This document shows, piece after piece, positions 18,628-26,969 of a stretch of 64,000 nucleotides of DNA. Position numbers and translations under genes: made by a program. Numbering within the stretch: the first letter of the stretch is position 1; each line of letters begins with the position of its first letter. The stretch lies in NCBI RefSeq assembly GCF_029909975.1, contig NZ_CP094516.1, positions 1,426,001-1,490,000 of the forward strand, read 5' to 3'. The notes below the pieces were generated by a model. It was not told the DNA's origin and did no database searches. It worked only from the letters and a program-made list of their open reading frames with translations. The stretch is from Bradyrhizobium sp. ISRA430 (GTDB lineage Bacteria > Pseudomonadota > Alphaproteobacteria > Rhizobiales > Xanthobacteraceae).

Positions 18628-19425
18628 ATGCCAAGAAAAAGCAGTCGCCTCCTCCCCCGCCTTCGCAACTTCCGGCGGGGCGCGCGGTGGACGCGAAAGA
18701 GGTTCGCGCGGACACCGCGGATGGTTCGGATCGCGGGCAGCGTGGCGATCCTGCTTGCGGCCGCGGCGCTCATGAACATCGTCTATCACGTGATCCGCAA
18801 GCCGACCGAGCTGTTCTTCCTTGTCGGCAACTCCCTCGACAAGGAGCCGGCCGAGACTTGGCGGCAATACGGGCCGCTCTTCCGCAAGCATTCCACCGAT
18901 ACGATCACGCCGGAATTGCTGGCCGCGCTGGCGCAGGTCGAGAGCTCGGGCAATCCGGTGGCGCGCACCTATTGGCGCTGGCGATTGAGCCTCAATCCCC
19001 TCGCGATCTACCGGCCCGCCTCCAGCGCCGTCGGCCTTTACCAGATGACCGACCCAGCCTACGCCGAAGCCGCACGGTTCTGTGTCCGCGAAAACGCGAT
19101 CACGGACACCGGCTGCGGGTTCACCAGCTTCTATATCCGCGCGATCCCGAGCCACGCCATCGAGCTGGCATCCGTGTATCTGGACCGCAATGTGGCTGAT
19201 GTTCTCGCGCGCGCCGGCGATGTGAAGGCCAGCGCACAGCAGAAGCAGGATCTGGCCGCCTTCATCCATCTCTGCGGCGCAGGTCCCGCCACCGCCTACG
19301 CGCGCCGCCACTTTCAGATGACGACCGGCGAGCGGTGCGGCGACCACCTCGTCGCAAGCTATATCTCGGCGGTCAACGCGATGAAGCGGCGATTTCTGCG
19401 GCTTGCGGCGGATGACGGCGATTAG
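18628..19425 (+). CDS. Membrane-anchored lytic transglycosylase (SLT domain)
   Basis: A 265-residue protein with a basic N-terminus, one membrane helix at about residues 36-53 and a periplasmic SLT-type transglycosylase domain that cleaves peptidoglycan glycan strands. Catalytic Glu105 lies in LAALAQVESSGNP, followed by the family's SAVGLYQMTDPAYAEA and a C-terminal Cys-bearing region AAFIHLCGAGPATAYARRHF. The last 57 codons are duplicated at 20452-20623. It is an isolated gene with no secretion-system neighbours, so a general wall-remodelling role is the simplest reading. Confidence 0.82.
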   Translation: MPRKSSRLLPRLRNFRRGARWTRKRFARTPRMVRIAGSVAILLAAAALMNIVYHVIRKPTELFFLVGNSLDKEPAETWRQYGPLFRKHSTDTITPELLAALAQVESSGNPVARTYWRWRLSLNPLAIYRPASSAVGLYQMTDPAYAEAARFCVRENAITDTGCGFTSFYIRAIPSHAIELASVYLDRNVADVLARAGDVKASAQQKQDLAAFIHLCGAGPATAYARRHFQMTTGERCGDHLVASYISAVNAMKRRFLRLAADDGD

Positions 19426-19592
19426 CTCGTCCACCCCTCCCAATCAATCTTTTCCGGCGGAATGCGCGCGGCGCCGCTGAGTGCCGCAGCGGCGACGGAT
19501 TGCAGCGCGCTTTGCCGCAGCGGATCCGCCGTTCCCGCCCGCGCGTTGACAGGCTACACTCGCTTGACCCGCCACGCGCCATGGAGCCGTGC

Positions 19593-20381
19593 ATGCCCGA
19601 AATTCGCTTCGACGACGGTGCCGCCTATGAGCAGATGATGGGGGTCTGGAGCCGGCTTGCCGGCGAGGTCTTTCTCGACTGGCTTAAACCTGCGCAAGGC
19701 CTGCTCTGGATCGACGTGGGCTGCCGCAACGGCGCCTTCACCGAGCTGGTGCTGTCGCGCTGCGCCCCTGCCGAGGTGCAGGGCATCGACCCCTCCGAGG
19801 GACAGCTCGCCTTTGCGCGCATGCGACCCGGGGCACGCGGCGCTCATTTCCAGCAAGGCGATGCGATGGAGCTACCGTTCGCGACGGACAGCTTCGATGC
19901 CGCGGTGATGGCATTGGTGCTGGTCTTCGTGCCCGATCCCGCGAAGGGCATTGCGGAATTGGTGCGGGTGGCTCGGCCGGGCGGCCTCGTCGCAACCTAT
20001 ATCTGGGACATGCTGGACGGCGGCTTCCCGCTCGATCCGATCCTTGCGGAGATCAGCGCGATGGGACTTTCGCCGACACGCCCGCCTCGCATGGAGGCGT
20101 CGCGCCTCGATGCATTGAGCGCATTCTGGATCGCAGCGGGCTTGACGCAGATCGAGACCCGAGAAATCGCCGTGCAGCGGACGTTTGGCGATTTCGAGGA
20201 GTTTTGGCAGGTGGAGACGAAAGCCCCATCGATCGCCCCAATGATCGCCGAGATGCCGCTGGCCGACGTCGCCACACTGAGGCAGCGCGTGCAGGCGCGC
20301 CTGCCCGCTAGCGCCGACGGCCGCATCGCCTATCGCGCCCGCGCCCACGCGATCAAGGGATGCAAGCCGCAGCCCGCATAG
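19593..20381 (+). CDS. Class I SAM-dependent methyltransferase
   Basis: A 262-residue cytoplasmic methyltransferase. SAM-binding motif I reads LLWIDVGCRNGAFTELVL, followed by the acidic residue in VQGIDPSEGQ, motif II QQGDAMELPFATDSFDAAV, and the post-motif LVRVARPGGLVATYIWD. It resembles UbiE/Methyltransf_11 proteins, but the acceptor is unknown. ATG 19593 has GGAG six bases upstream; ATG 19581 is an alternative. It lies exactly between two copies of the transglycosylase 3' end, so it may have arrived with that duplication. Confidence 0.87.
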   Translation: MPEIRFDDGAAYEQMMGVWSRLAGEVFLDWLKPAQGLLWIDVGCRNGAFTELVLSRCAPAEVQGIDPSEGQLAFARMRPGARGAHFQQGDAMELPFATDSFDAAVMALVLVFVPDPAKGIAELVRVARPGGLVATYIWDMLDGGFPLDPILAEISAMGLSPTRPPRMEASRLDALSAFWIAAGLTQIETREIAVQRTFGDFEEFWQVETKAPSIAPMIAEMPLADVATLRQRVQARLPASADGRIAYRARAHAIKGCKPQPA

Positions 20382-20451
20382 CCACAGTCAGCCCATACAC
20401 TGTCAGCCCATACGATGAGTGGAGCGACCTGTCCGCTGTAGCTCGCAGAGC

Positions 20452-20623
20452 GCCGCCTTCATCCATCTCTGCGGCGCAGGTCCCGCCACGGCCTACGCAC
20501 GCCGCCACTTTCAGATGATCGCCGGCGAGCGGTGCGGCGACCACCTCGTCGCAAGCTATATCTCGGGGGTCAACGCGATGAAGCGGCGATTTCTGCGCCT
20601 TGCGGCGGATGACGGCAATTAAC
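20452..20623 (+). pseudogene. Duplicated 3' fragment of the lytic transglycosylase gene
   Basis: This segment matches 19255-19426 with eight differences by my count over about 171 bases (roughly 95 percent). It encodes AAFIHLCGAGPATAYARRHF through to a stop at the same place. It has no start, catalytic region or promoter of its own and is a remnant. Just before it is a short direct repeat, GTCAGCCCATAC, at about 20387 and 20401. Confidence 0.88.
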
Positions 20624-20669
20624 TAGCTCTTGTAGCTAGCTCCTGGCCGTCGCACCGGTGCCACCCGAT

Positions 20670-20954
20670 TTACCACCAGTATGGCCACCGCCACCCCTCA
20701 TAGCGGACCCACGACGACACATAGGGCGGGCCGTATGGATCGACCCGGTCGTCTTCAGGGCGATAACGATATCGTGGAACAATATAATAATCCCAGGGCG
20801 TTGGCCTCAACACGGGCGGCGGCGTAACAACAAGCCTCTGCCGTGGGACATCAACGACTTGGACCTTCCGCGTCCGGGCTTCAGCACCAGACGTCCCAAG
20901 GTTGCACAGCACCAGAGCCGTTCCGAGAGTGCACGCGACGGTCATTTTCTTCAT
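20670..20954 (-). CDS. Small secreted hypothetical protein
   Basis: A 94-residue protein with a signal peptide (MKKMTVACTLGTALVL, cleavage likely after SGAEA) and a mature part rich in Pro, Arg, Tyr and Trp (PPPVLRPTPWDYYIVPRYRY, ending WRWPYWW). AAGGAGG eight bases upstream strongly supports the ATG at 20954. No known domain is recognised. Such Tyr/Trp/Pro-rich small exported proteins are frequent in Bradyrhizobium; the function is unknown. Confidence 0.75.
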   Translation of the reverse strand: MKKMTVACTLGTALVLCNLGTSGAEARTRKVQVVDVPRQRLVVTPPPVLRPTPWDYYIVPRYRYRPEDDRVDPYGPPYVSSWVRYEGWRWPYWW

Positions 20955-21235
20955 GCGTTGGCCTCCTTGCCAAGAGAGTGCAAAAGGACTCAAAGCAAGG
21001 CAAGCTAATTCGCTCTCGAGTTGCTTGAAATGACGCTCTCGGCCTGGCGAACTTCGGCCGCCGCCCGCACCAAGCCAGCTTGTGGCCCGAAACGAATACT
21101 TGGGACGCGAAGCCCGATCCGCCCTACCCACTCCCTCAAGACCCATGCCAAGAAAGAGCAAGAGCATCGGTTCACGGCAATGATAGATCTCGCACACGTT
21201 CACCCCAACCGACGCAGTCTGCTGGAAGGATCATC

Positions 21236-21409
21236 ATGAACGGCAATCGTTACTACGGCGTCCGCGTCGAGGGCGCGAAATACGGCGTGGGGTTCGGCTC
21301 GGCGCTCGCCATCGCGATCTCCTACACCAACAACCATTCGATCCTGTGGGCGATCATCCATGGGATCCTGGGCTGGCTCTACGTGATCTTTGTCGCGCTG
21401 TTTCGCTGA
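21236..21409 (+). CDS. Small membrane protein, hypothetical
   Basis: A 57-residue protein with AAGGA seven bases before ATG 21236. The second half is one or two hydrophobic helices (GFGSALAIAISYT and ILWAIIHGILGWLYVIFVAL). No family is assigned, but the clean start site and strongly non-random hydrophobicity support a real gene. Confidence 0.65.
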   Translation: MNGNRYYGVRVEGAKYGVGFGSALAIAISYTNNHSILWAIIHGILGWLYVIFVALFR

Positions 21410-21454
21410 TGACCGACGCCGCCTGGATGTTGCTGCAGCCACAGCATTGGCTAG

Positions 21455-21625
21455 ACTTACTGCATCACGAGATCCTCATGGTGAGGATCACGGACGCGCG
21501 TCTCCGGACGATGCTTTGCATCGCCGGGCGAACCATGAAGGCCCGGCTCTCGCGTACGGCCATCCTTCGAGACGCCCGCTTGCCGCGGGCTCCTCAGGAT
21601 CAGGCCGGGGCCTTGTGATGCAGTA
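21455..21625. repeat. Composite palindromic intergenic repeat
   Basis: Outer arms CTGCATCAC and GTGATGCAG bracket inner arms (GATCCTCATGGTGAGGATC, CGAGACGCCCGCTTGCCGCGGGC, CTCCTCAGGATC). Together they form a nested palindrome of about 170 bases. It resembles a widespread Bradyrhizobium/Rhodopseudomonas intergenic element and codes for nothing I can support. Confidence 0.65.
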
Positions 21626-21628
21626 GGG

Positions 21629-21826
21629 CTAGCCGGTTTTCCTGGCCCGCAACGCTTCGTGCGGGTGGCGACGATCGCCACGCTGATTTGACTTGCGAAC
21701 GTAGGTGACGAGTGCCTCGGGGTTCTCGAGCTTGATCTTCAGCGCCGCGACCAATGCGTCCTCGGCTTCGATCGTGAGCGCCTTGGCACGCGCCCCGAGC
21801 TTCAACCCGACGGTATACGACGTCAT
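21629..21826 (-). CDS. Small hypothetical protein
   Basis: A 65-residue soluble protein starting MTSYTVGLKLGARAKALTIE, with GGAG upstream of the ATG at 21826. It has a short helical core (EDALVAALKIKLENPEALVTYV) and a basic tail. No known domain. It lies 92 bases downstream of the small gene at 21919-22215 on the same strand, so the two may share a transcript. Confidence 0.6.
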   Translation of the reverse strand: MTSYTVGLKLGARAKALTIEAEDALVAALKIKLENPEALVTYVRKSNQRGDRRHPHEALRARKTG

Positions 21827-21918
21827 GGCAGACTCCTCAGGTCCAGGCTTCCACCGTACCTCAATCGGCGTCGCTTCGGAACGGCCCTGCTCGCCCCATC
21901 GCTCTCGCCGCCGCGGGA

Positions 21919-22215
21919 TCACGACTGTTCCTTCAGGTTCGGTGCGCCCAGCTCATCGAAACGAAAGAGCTGGAAGATGCGCTGGCCGTCGAAATCGAGG
22001 ACCCTCAAATCATCGGTCTCCTGCAGATTGCTTTCGACCGCCTGAAAGTGCCCGCCGTAGCGCGCTCTCGCAAGTGACAAGGGAACCTCGAACGCGACGA
22101 ACTTGCCGATCCCCTTGCCCCTGAGCACCTCAAGGAGCTTCTGGTCGTGCAGGGACTCGTGGGATGTAAGAATGAGCATCGGACCGCTCGCCGTGAGCAG
22201 CAACAGCGACTTCAT
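21919..22215 (-). CDS. Conserved hypothetical protein, 98 residues
   Basis: It begins MKSLLLLTASGPMLILTSHE with AAGGAGG upstream. The hydrophobic start is a buried strand (LLLTASGPMLILTS) rather than a clear signal peptide. The rest is a compact alpha/beta protein: GKGIGKFVAFEVPLSLARAR, then a strand pair with VLDFDGQRIFQLFRFDELG. I recall similar proteins in other Bradyrhizobium genomes annotated only as cytosolic or hypothetical. Function unknown. Confidence 0.68.
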   Translation of the reverse strand: MKSLLLLTASGPMLILTSHESLHDQKLLEVLRGKGIGKFVAFEVPLSLARARYGGHFQAVESNLQETDDLRVLDFDGQRIFQLFRFDELGAPNLKEQS

Positions 22216-22235
22216 CGGATCCTCCTTTGCAGAGG

Positions 22236-22320
22236 CGTAGCCCGGATGGAGCGCAGCGTAATCCGGGGATGGTACCGCAGGTGCCTGTCCCGGATTGCGC
22301 TTCACTCCATCCCGGCTACG
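22236..22320. repeat. Palindromic intergenic repeat, GTAGCCCGG/CCCGGCTAC type
   Basis: The left arm GTAGCCCGGATGGAGCGCAG pairs with GCGCTTCACTCCATCCCGGCTAC around a GC-rich centre. It is of the same family as 1842-1929. Confidence 0.75.
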
Positions 22321-22649
22321 CACGAACTCTTAGCCGTCGCACCGGCGCCACGATGCCATAATGCTCCTGTTTTGCCCGACGCGTCAAACGCTATTCGGTA
22401 TCGCCGAAATCAAAATCCGTAGTGATTTCTACTTTGCATGGGGTTGTTTTCGATATTTTTGTCGGACGCGCTGTGCCGTCAATCAACCGTGACGCGAGAA
22501 CCATGAGTTTCGCAACAGCACAACGCTGCACCGATCACGTCGGCCGCAATGTCGCCGCCAAATTCCCACGCTCCAATCCCCTTTGCTCCGATTTTCGTCG
22601 TCGTCGCCCACCACAAGAGCCGCGCAATGAAAAAGGGATCAACAGTTAC
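22321..22649. other. Gene-free stretch before a degraded gene
   Basis: About 330 bases of lower GC than the surroundings with no recognisable gene. The open frame through it into 23087 has no family features before about 22665. CCGTCGCACCGGCGCCAC at 22332-22349 closely matches CCGTCGCACCGGTGCCAC at 20646-20663, a small repeated motif of unknown meaning. Confidence 0.4.
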
Positions 22650-23605
22650 TTCACTAGAGGGGACCAAAAGTGCCAGGCCGGTGCTTCGCTGCTTGGAGGA
22701 CTCGTCACCCAGGACGAGTTGAACAATCTTTCGATCCCGCACGCCCTTGGGATCGAGCTCGACACGCATCAGTTGGCAGCCGCAACCGGACCGAACCATG
22801 CCGGTCAGTTTACCTTTCCGGCTGTATCTGCCGACGGCGACAGTGCCGCATCGTACACGGGAACGATACCGATGGGCGCGCACTTCGCACTCCCGCCGAA
22901 CATTGATCTTGCGGCCGCGGGTCTCACCCCCGAAGGATTGGCGCTTGCAAAGGCCTATCAGACATACGGCGGCTATGTCGTCGACATGGCTGGCCACACA
23001 ACGGCCCTGGCCCAGGTCGAGGCCACGCCGGAACAGCAAGCCACCTGTTTGCCGATATCAACTGGATACGCGACCACCTCGTCATGACGGTCGACCACGG
23101 CTCGGGAGCATCCAGCACAGCGCCACAGACCGATCCCGTCGCGCAGTCCGACACCGCACAGTCCGACACCGTCCAGACCGACACCGGCCAGGCGGCCGTT
23201 CCTGCCGATGCCGCAGGCGCCACAAGCCCCGCTCCGGCCGATACCGGCTCTGACGTTGCCACGACCCAGGACGCATCGGATCAGCCTGCAACGGCGGATG
23301 CCGCTACCTCAGTGGATCGGCCTCCGTCCGAACCAGCCGGGGCAACCGATCAAACTGCCCTCAACGGCGATGTCACGAATGCACACCACCACGCCGGCCG
23401 AGGCATGGGCGCGGCGCTCGCCTCGCTCGTTGAAGGCATCGGCAAAGCCGATCCAAATCAGATCTCGCTCCCGCATGCCCAGGCCATCGAACATGCCGCG
23501 CATCATTTCGCAGCAGATGGCGGCGGCGCCCCCTCCGCGGGTCCGATGCCAACGGGAGCGGACGCTGCATTCGCCCATCACCACGCGTTTTGGCACGCCT
23601 GGTGA
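22650..23605 (+). pseudogene. Frameshifted C-terminal remnant of a large secreted protein
   Basis: From about 22665 one frame reads GASLLGGLVTQDELNNLSIP, GTIPMGAHFALPPNIDLAAA, GLTPEGLALAKAYQTYGGYV. This is the style of the catalytic or carbohydrate-active end of large exported proteins, with a conserved Gly-Gly-Tyr-Val-Val-Asp core. Near 23045 the frame is lost, and the natural continuation LFADINWIRDHLVMTVDHG appears in the frame that runs to 23605. The tail is a Thr/Asp/Pro/Ala-rich linker and a His-rich end (AHHHAFWHAW). No start or N-terminus is present. It is a decayed gene, or a longer gene damaged at both ends. Confidence 0.65.
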
Positions 23606-23628
23606 TTGCCCACCGATAGACGCGCTAC

Positions 23629-23659
23629 AGGCCCCGGTCGCTCCGGGGCCTTTTTTTGT
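23629..23659 (+). terminator. Strong intrinsic terminator
   Basis: The stem AGGCCCCGG / CCGGGGCCT with loop TCGCT is followed by seven T. It lies 23 bases past the last stop of the secreted-protein remnant and shows that this once ended a transcription unit. Confidence 0.9.
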
Positions 23660-23805
23660 TAGCAAGCATAGATGGGGTAGCGAGGTCGCCACAATTTTTC
23701 CCTCGCGCCCGCGTTGTTTTGGAACGCGGCGAGAACTATCCTCTTTGGTGATCTCGGATTGCCGCGCTCATTCCGTTGACGCCAGACTGAATGGAGGTCG
23801 CATCG

Positions 23806-24723
23806 GTGCCTGAGACGCACGACCCGAAGCCGCAAGACCCGAAGCCAGACGCCCCGAAGCCGGACGCGCCGCGCGCCGATGGCGAGCTGGCGCGGGCTTA
23901 TGAACGGATCAAGAGCGCCGAACAGGATCTTGCGCGGCTGGACCAGTTGGTTTCCGGATTGGAACGCGGCGACAGCCCGCCGACCCGCCCGATCAAGGCC
24001 GATGCGGAACGAAGCAACGTTCCCCCGGATAAGGCGCCAGCACCGGAAGGCAAGGTTCGCCATCAAGGCCTGAAAGGGGATCGGCCCATGCTGCGGGCCT
24101 TCGTCGCGGTGTTGTTGGCGATAGGCATCCTTGGCGCTGCGTTCGCCTCGCAATATCGCGATGAGGCGAAAGCGATCATGGCGCGATGGGCCCCGCCGGT
24201 CCCGACTCCGTCCCCGAAGGCGTCCGAAATTCACAGCTCGGCGCAGCCGCCAACAGTTCAGCTCGCGGCTGCGGATGAGCCGCCGTCCCTCCCCGCACCG
24301 CCGGCTCACAAGGAAGCGGAAAGCGCTCCGCCAGCCGGCGCGCCGTCGCCCGACCAGAGTTCCGCCGAGCTGGCGCAATCGCTCAAGACCATCACGCAGG
24401 AACTTGCGAGCATCAACGAGAAGCTCGAGCAACAGAAGAGCCGCAACGAGCAAACGCTTCGCGAGCAGGCCGACGCCATTCAGCAACTCAAGACGGCGCG
24501 GGAGCAAAGTGCCGGGGACAATGCGCGCCTCGCCGCTCAGGTCCAGGCACTGCAAGCGCAGCTTACCGCCCAATCCGCGAAATCCGCCACGCGGAGCGCG
24601 ACGAACGATACAGTTGTGCGGCAGCAGCACTCGCCTGCAGCCGCACCTCCGCGGCCCAGGCGGCCGCGAGCCCCCTGGATGCCCCCGCCCTATATGGGCG
24701 ATCCTTACGATCCGTATTGGTGA
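23806..24723 (+). CDS. Single-pass membrane protein with coiled coil and Pro-rich tail
   Basis: About 305 residues from GTG 23806, which has GGAGG eight bases upstream; an ATG at 23791 is the alternative. The N-terminus holds Lys-Pro repeats (DPKPQDPKPDAPKPD). A single membrane helix (AFVAVLLAIGILGAAFASQY) follows, then a Pro/Ala-rich linker, then a coiled coil (about residues 185-265, LKTITQELASINEKLEQQ) and a basic Pro-rich end (PWMPPPYMGDPYDPYW). The layout parallels the gene at 41975. No known family; it may tether the envelope or act as a scaffold, which is speculation. Confidence 0.7.
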   Translation: MPETHDPKPQDPKPDAPKPDAPRADGELARAYERIKSAEQDLARLDQLVSGLERGDSPPTRPIKADAERSNVPPDKAPAPEGKVRHQGLKGDRPMLRAFVAVLLAIGILGAAFASQYRDEAKAIMARWAPPVPTPSPKASEIHSSAQPPTVQLAAADEPPSLPAPPAHKEAESAPPAGAPSPDQSSAELAQSLKTITQELASINEKLEQQKSRNEQTLREQADAIQQLKTAREQSAGDNARLAAQVQALQAQLTAQSAKSATRSATNDTVVRQQHSPAAAPPRPRRPRAPWMPPPYMGDPYDPYW

Positions 24724-24737
24724 GTCCGGTAGGCGAA

Positions 24738-25139
24738 CTACTCGCCGAGCAACGCGTCATACCCCGCCGCACTGAACGCCAGCAGACAAAAACCGTGCCC
24801 GAACGGATCGGCCAGCATGGCGATCCGGCCGTAGGGTGCCTCGCGCGCGGGCGCCTCCAAGATCGCGCCGGCGCGCAGGGCGCGCTCGACTGCGGCGTCG
24901 ACATCGTCGACGACAACGTCGATGTGCAGCGGCGTCCAGTGCCGGTCGTAGCGGCGGCGGTCGTCGCCGGCACCTAACGTGCCCGCCTGTTTGGTCAGGA
25001 GATAGACCGGCGCCGGCCAGCCCAACAGCTCGACGAAGTCGGTGCCGAAGCGGCGGCCGACCGACAGGCCGAACGCGGCGGTGTAGAACGCCGCCGCCGT
25101 CTCGACATCGGGCACGTCGATATTGAGCAGGAAGGTCAT
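24738..25139 (-). CDS. VOC (glyoxalase-fold) superfamily protein
   Basis: A 133-residue cytoplasmic protein with two VOC half-domains. The first reads FLLNIDVPDVETAAAFYTAA and the second LHIDVVVDDVDAAVERALRAG. It ends with IAMLADPFGHGFCLLAF, the typical C-terminal metal-ligand strand of glyoxalase/bleomycin-resistance proteins. Substrate unknown. It is convergent with the coiled-coil gene on its left, and a palindromic repeat lies upstream. Confidence 0.83.
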   Translation of the reverse strand: MTFLLNIDVPDVETAAAFYTAAFGLSVGRRFGTDFVELLGWPAPVYLLTKQAGTLGAGDDRRRYDRHWTPLHIDVVVDDVDAAVERALRAGAILEAPAREAPYGRIAMLADPFGHGFCLLAFSAAGYDALLGE

Positions 25140-25165
25140 TGCGGACTGGTCTCCCCGAAATAGCC

Positions 25166-25249
25166 CGTAGGATGAGTCGAGCCATGCGAGCCCATCATCG
25201 CTGCGCGCGACGATGACGCGGCTTCGCAAGCGATCAACCCATCCTACGA
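25166..25249. repeat. Palindromic intergenic repeat, CGTAGGATG/CATCCTACG type
   Basis: The left arm CGTAGGATGAGTCGAGCCATGCG pairs imperfectly with CGCAAGCGATCAACCCATCCTACG, and a GC-rich palindrome sits at the centre. It resembles 18451-18521 and 26721-26804. Confidence 0.7.
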
Positions 25250-25297
25250 GTTATCACCCCAAAGAGACCAGACGTCTTAAGGCTGCGCCCCCTAAGA

Positions 25298-25771
25298 CTA
25301 TGCGCGTTCCGCCTCGCGCTCTTCCACAAGTTCCGGCTCGGAGGGCTCGTCGACCGAGACGTCCTTCATTCTGCGCTTGACCTGTTCGCATGTCTTGCGG
25401 ACGTCTTCCGTGAAGAGCGCGCATTCTTCGATGCGCTTGAAGATCTTCCGCCCCTCTTCGCGATAGCCCGCTGCCGTTTCGCGCATGAAGGCAATCGCAT
25501 CATGGACCTGGGCTGTCAGCGCCTCGCACTTTTGCGCGGCGTCGATCAGCTCCCTGCCCATGGCCTCGATCTCTTTTGCAGCGGATTCATAGTCGCGGAT
25601 GACCGCCTCTGCACTGAGCGCGCCGACGCGTGTGACACCCTCGGTGTGTTCGACGTACTCCGGCAAAGCAATCGACGCGATTGAAGTTCCCGGGCGAACC
25701 GATGAAATGTCCGCCTCGAGTTGAACAAGGTTCACACCGTCCCGTCTGCGCAATTGTTCAACACCTGCCAT
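25298..25771 (-). CDS. Coiled-coil hypothetical protein
   Basis: A 157-residue soluble protein. Residues 50-140 are almost wholly helical with heptad-like spacing (VIRDYESAAKEIEAMGRELI, EEGRKIFKRIEECALFTEDV) and three Cys residues. The end is acidic (SVDEPSEPELVEEREAERA). No signal or membrane segment is seen. No family is recognised; the composition suits an oligomeric scaffold. Confidence 0.65.
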   Translation of the reverse strand: MAGVEQLRRRDGVNLVQLEADISSVRPGTSIASIALPEYVEHTEGVTRVGALSAEAVIRDYESAAKEIEAMGRELIDAAQKCEALTAQVHDAIAFMRETAAGYREEGRKIFKRIEECALFTEDVRKTCEQVKRRMKDVSVDEPSEPELVEEREAERA

Positions 25772-26099
25772 GGTGATCTCCCAAATGAACGCTCCCGAAC
25801 CCCAAAGAGCATTCAGTGTATTACGGGGGTAAGCGGTGTTCTAACCCCATATGTCGTTGACAGCCCCAGCTTTGCCATCTTTTCCCAATCGCCAACGCGG
25901 CACGCTGGGATAATGATGTCAGGGGTGCACAACCTCACCGAAAGGCGGGCCTTTTCCTCGCCAAGAACGTGAGCCACACCTCCCCTGCCCCTTCCAAATC
26001 TCTCCACACACCCGCCATCCCGATGACAAGGCGCAACCGCGATTCCGGCGAGAACGGAACGGAATCTGGCGGCTCAATTTTTATTGGGAGTATCGTTTC
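25772..26099. other. Gene-free intergenic stretch
   Basis: 328 bases between divergent genes. The short frames here look like noise. It presumably carries the promoters of the coiled-coil gene (leftward) and the phasin-like gene (rightward), but I could not pick convincing -35/-10 pairs. Confidence 0.4.
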
Positions 26100-26690
26100 A
26101 TGTTGAGTGCGGACGGGAACAAGCCGATGGGCAAGTCGAGCCAGCGCAAAGGCCGAAAGAAGGCCGGGGAGCGAACGAAAGCCGGCGAGCAGCAGCTCGC
26201 CAGGACTGACGAAATGCGGGCGGCGGAGGTTGGCCAAGAGATCGGCCAAGAGCATGAGATCGGCCAAGAGATTGGTCAGGAGATTGGTCAGGCGATCGGT
26301 CAAGAGACGAGCCCGGACATCAGTCCACCGGTCGCGTCGAATCCGCCCCCGGCTTTGCCGACGCAGACCCCGGCGAATGCACCGATCACCCCACTGGAAC
26401 TCGCTGCGGTGAGCCCCCAGACGATCGCAACTGCCTACACCGACTACACCCTGAAGGCGCTCGAACAGAGCTGGGCGTTCGTCGGGAAGCTCGCGACCGC
26501 GCGGTCACCCGCCGAGGCTTTCGCATTTCAGATGGAGTTTGCGAGGGAAGCCCTCGAAACCTTCGTCGCGCAGTCGCGGAAGATTGGCGACCTGCAGGAG
26601 GAATTGGTCAAACAGCGTGTCATGAATTTCGAGGGCTGGGTGGCGAGGGTCACCCAAACCACGGTCGAGTTGCGCGCGACGCGTCACTAG
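26100..26690 (+). CDS. Phasin-like protein with a GQEI tandem repeat
   Basis: A 196-residue protein in three parts: a basic Lys/Arg-rich N-terminus, a repeat region at about residues 43-68 reading GQEIGQEHEIGQEIGQEIGQ, and a Pro-rich hinge, then a helical phasin_2-type domain. That domain is conserved in style: IATAYTDYTLKALEQSWAFV, then FQMEFAREALETFVAQSRKI and GDLQEELVKQ. Phasins coat polyhydroxyalkanoate granules, abundant in Bradyrhizobium, and the basic end could touch DNA or acidic surfaces. The domain is recognised with moderate confidence; the repeat's role is unknown. A start at codon 10 (MGKSSQ) is possible. Confidence 0.7.
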   Translation: MLSADGNKPMGKSSQRKGRKKAGERTKAGEQQLARTDEMRAAEVGQEIGQEHEIGQEIGQEIGQAIGQETSPDISPPVASNPPPALPTQTPANAPITPLELAAVSPQTIATAYTDYTLKALEQSWAFVGKLATARSPAEAFAFQMEFAREALETFVAQSRKIGDLQEELVKQRVMNFEGWVARVTQTTVELRATRH

Positions 26691-26720
26691 CGCTAGCCTG
26701 CGCGGAACGGCCTGTCCGCC

Positions 26721-26804
26721 GTAGCTCGCGGAGCGAAGGCGGAAGCGAGACCCATCATTGCGGTTCGCGAAGATGGGTTTTCGCAAGAGCTCAACCCGTC
26801 CTAC
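26721..26804. repeat. Palindromic intergenic repeat, degenerate
   Basis: GTAGCTCGCGGAGCGAAGGC at the left faces TCGCAAGAGCTCAACCCGTCCTAC at the right, with GATGGGTTTTCGC inside. It is an imperfect member of the dispersed repeat group. Confidence 0.55.
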
Positions 26805-26969
26805 TCACTGCGCCTTGACGTCAGCCCGCTGGCCGCGCGCGGGCCGCCTTGCACCGGCGGCGTTCTCGGCCATGGGCTCTAGTGCTATCCTGGACGGAGG
26901 TCCGGCCGGCAGGCCCCCGGCCAATTCTGTGCGACGTTCAGACGCGCCTCGGCATGAAGGAGCGAGCGC

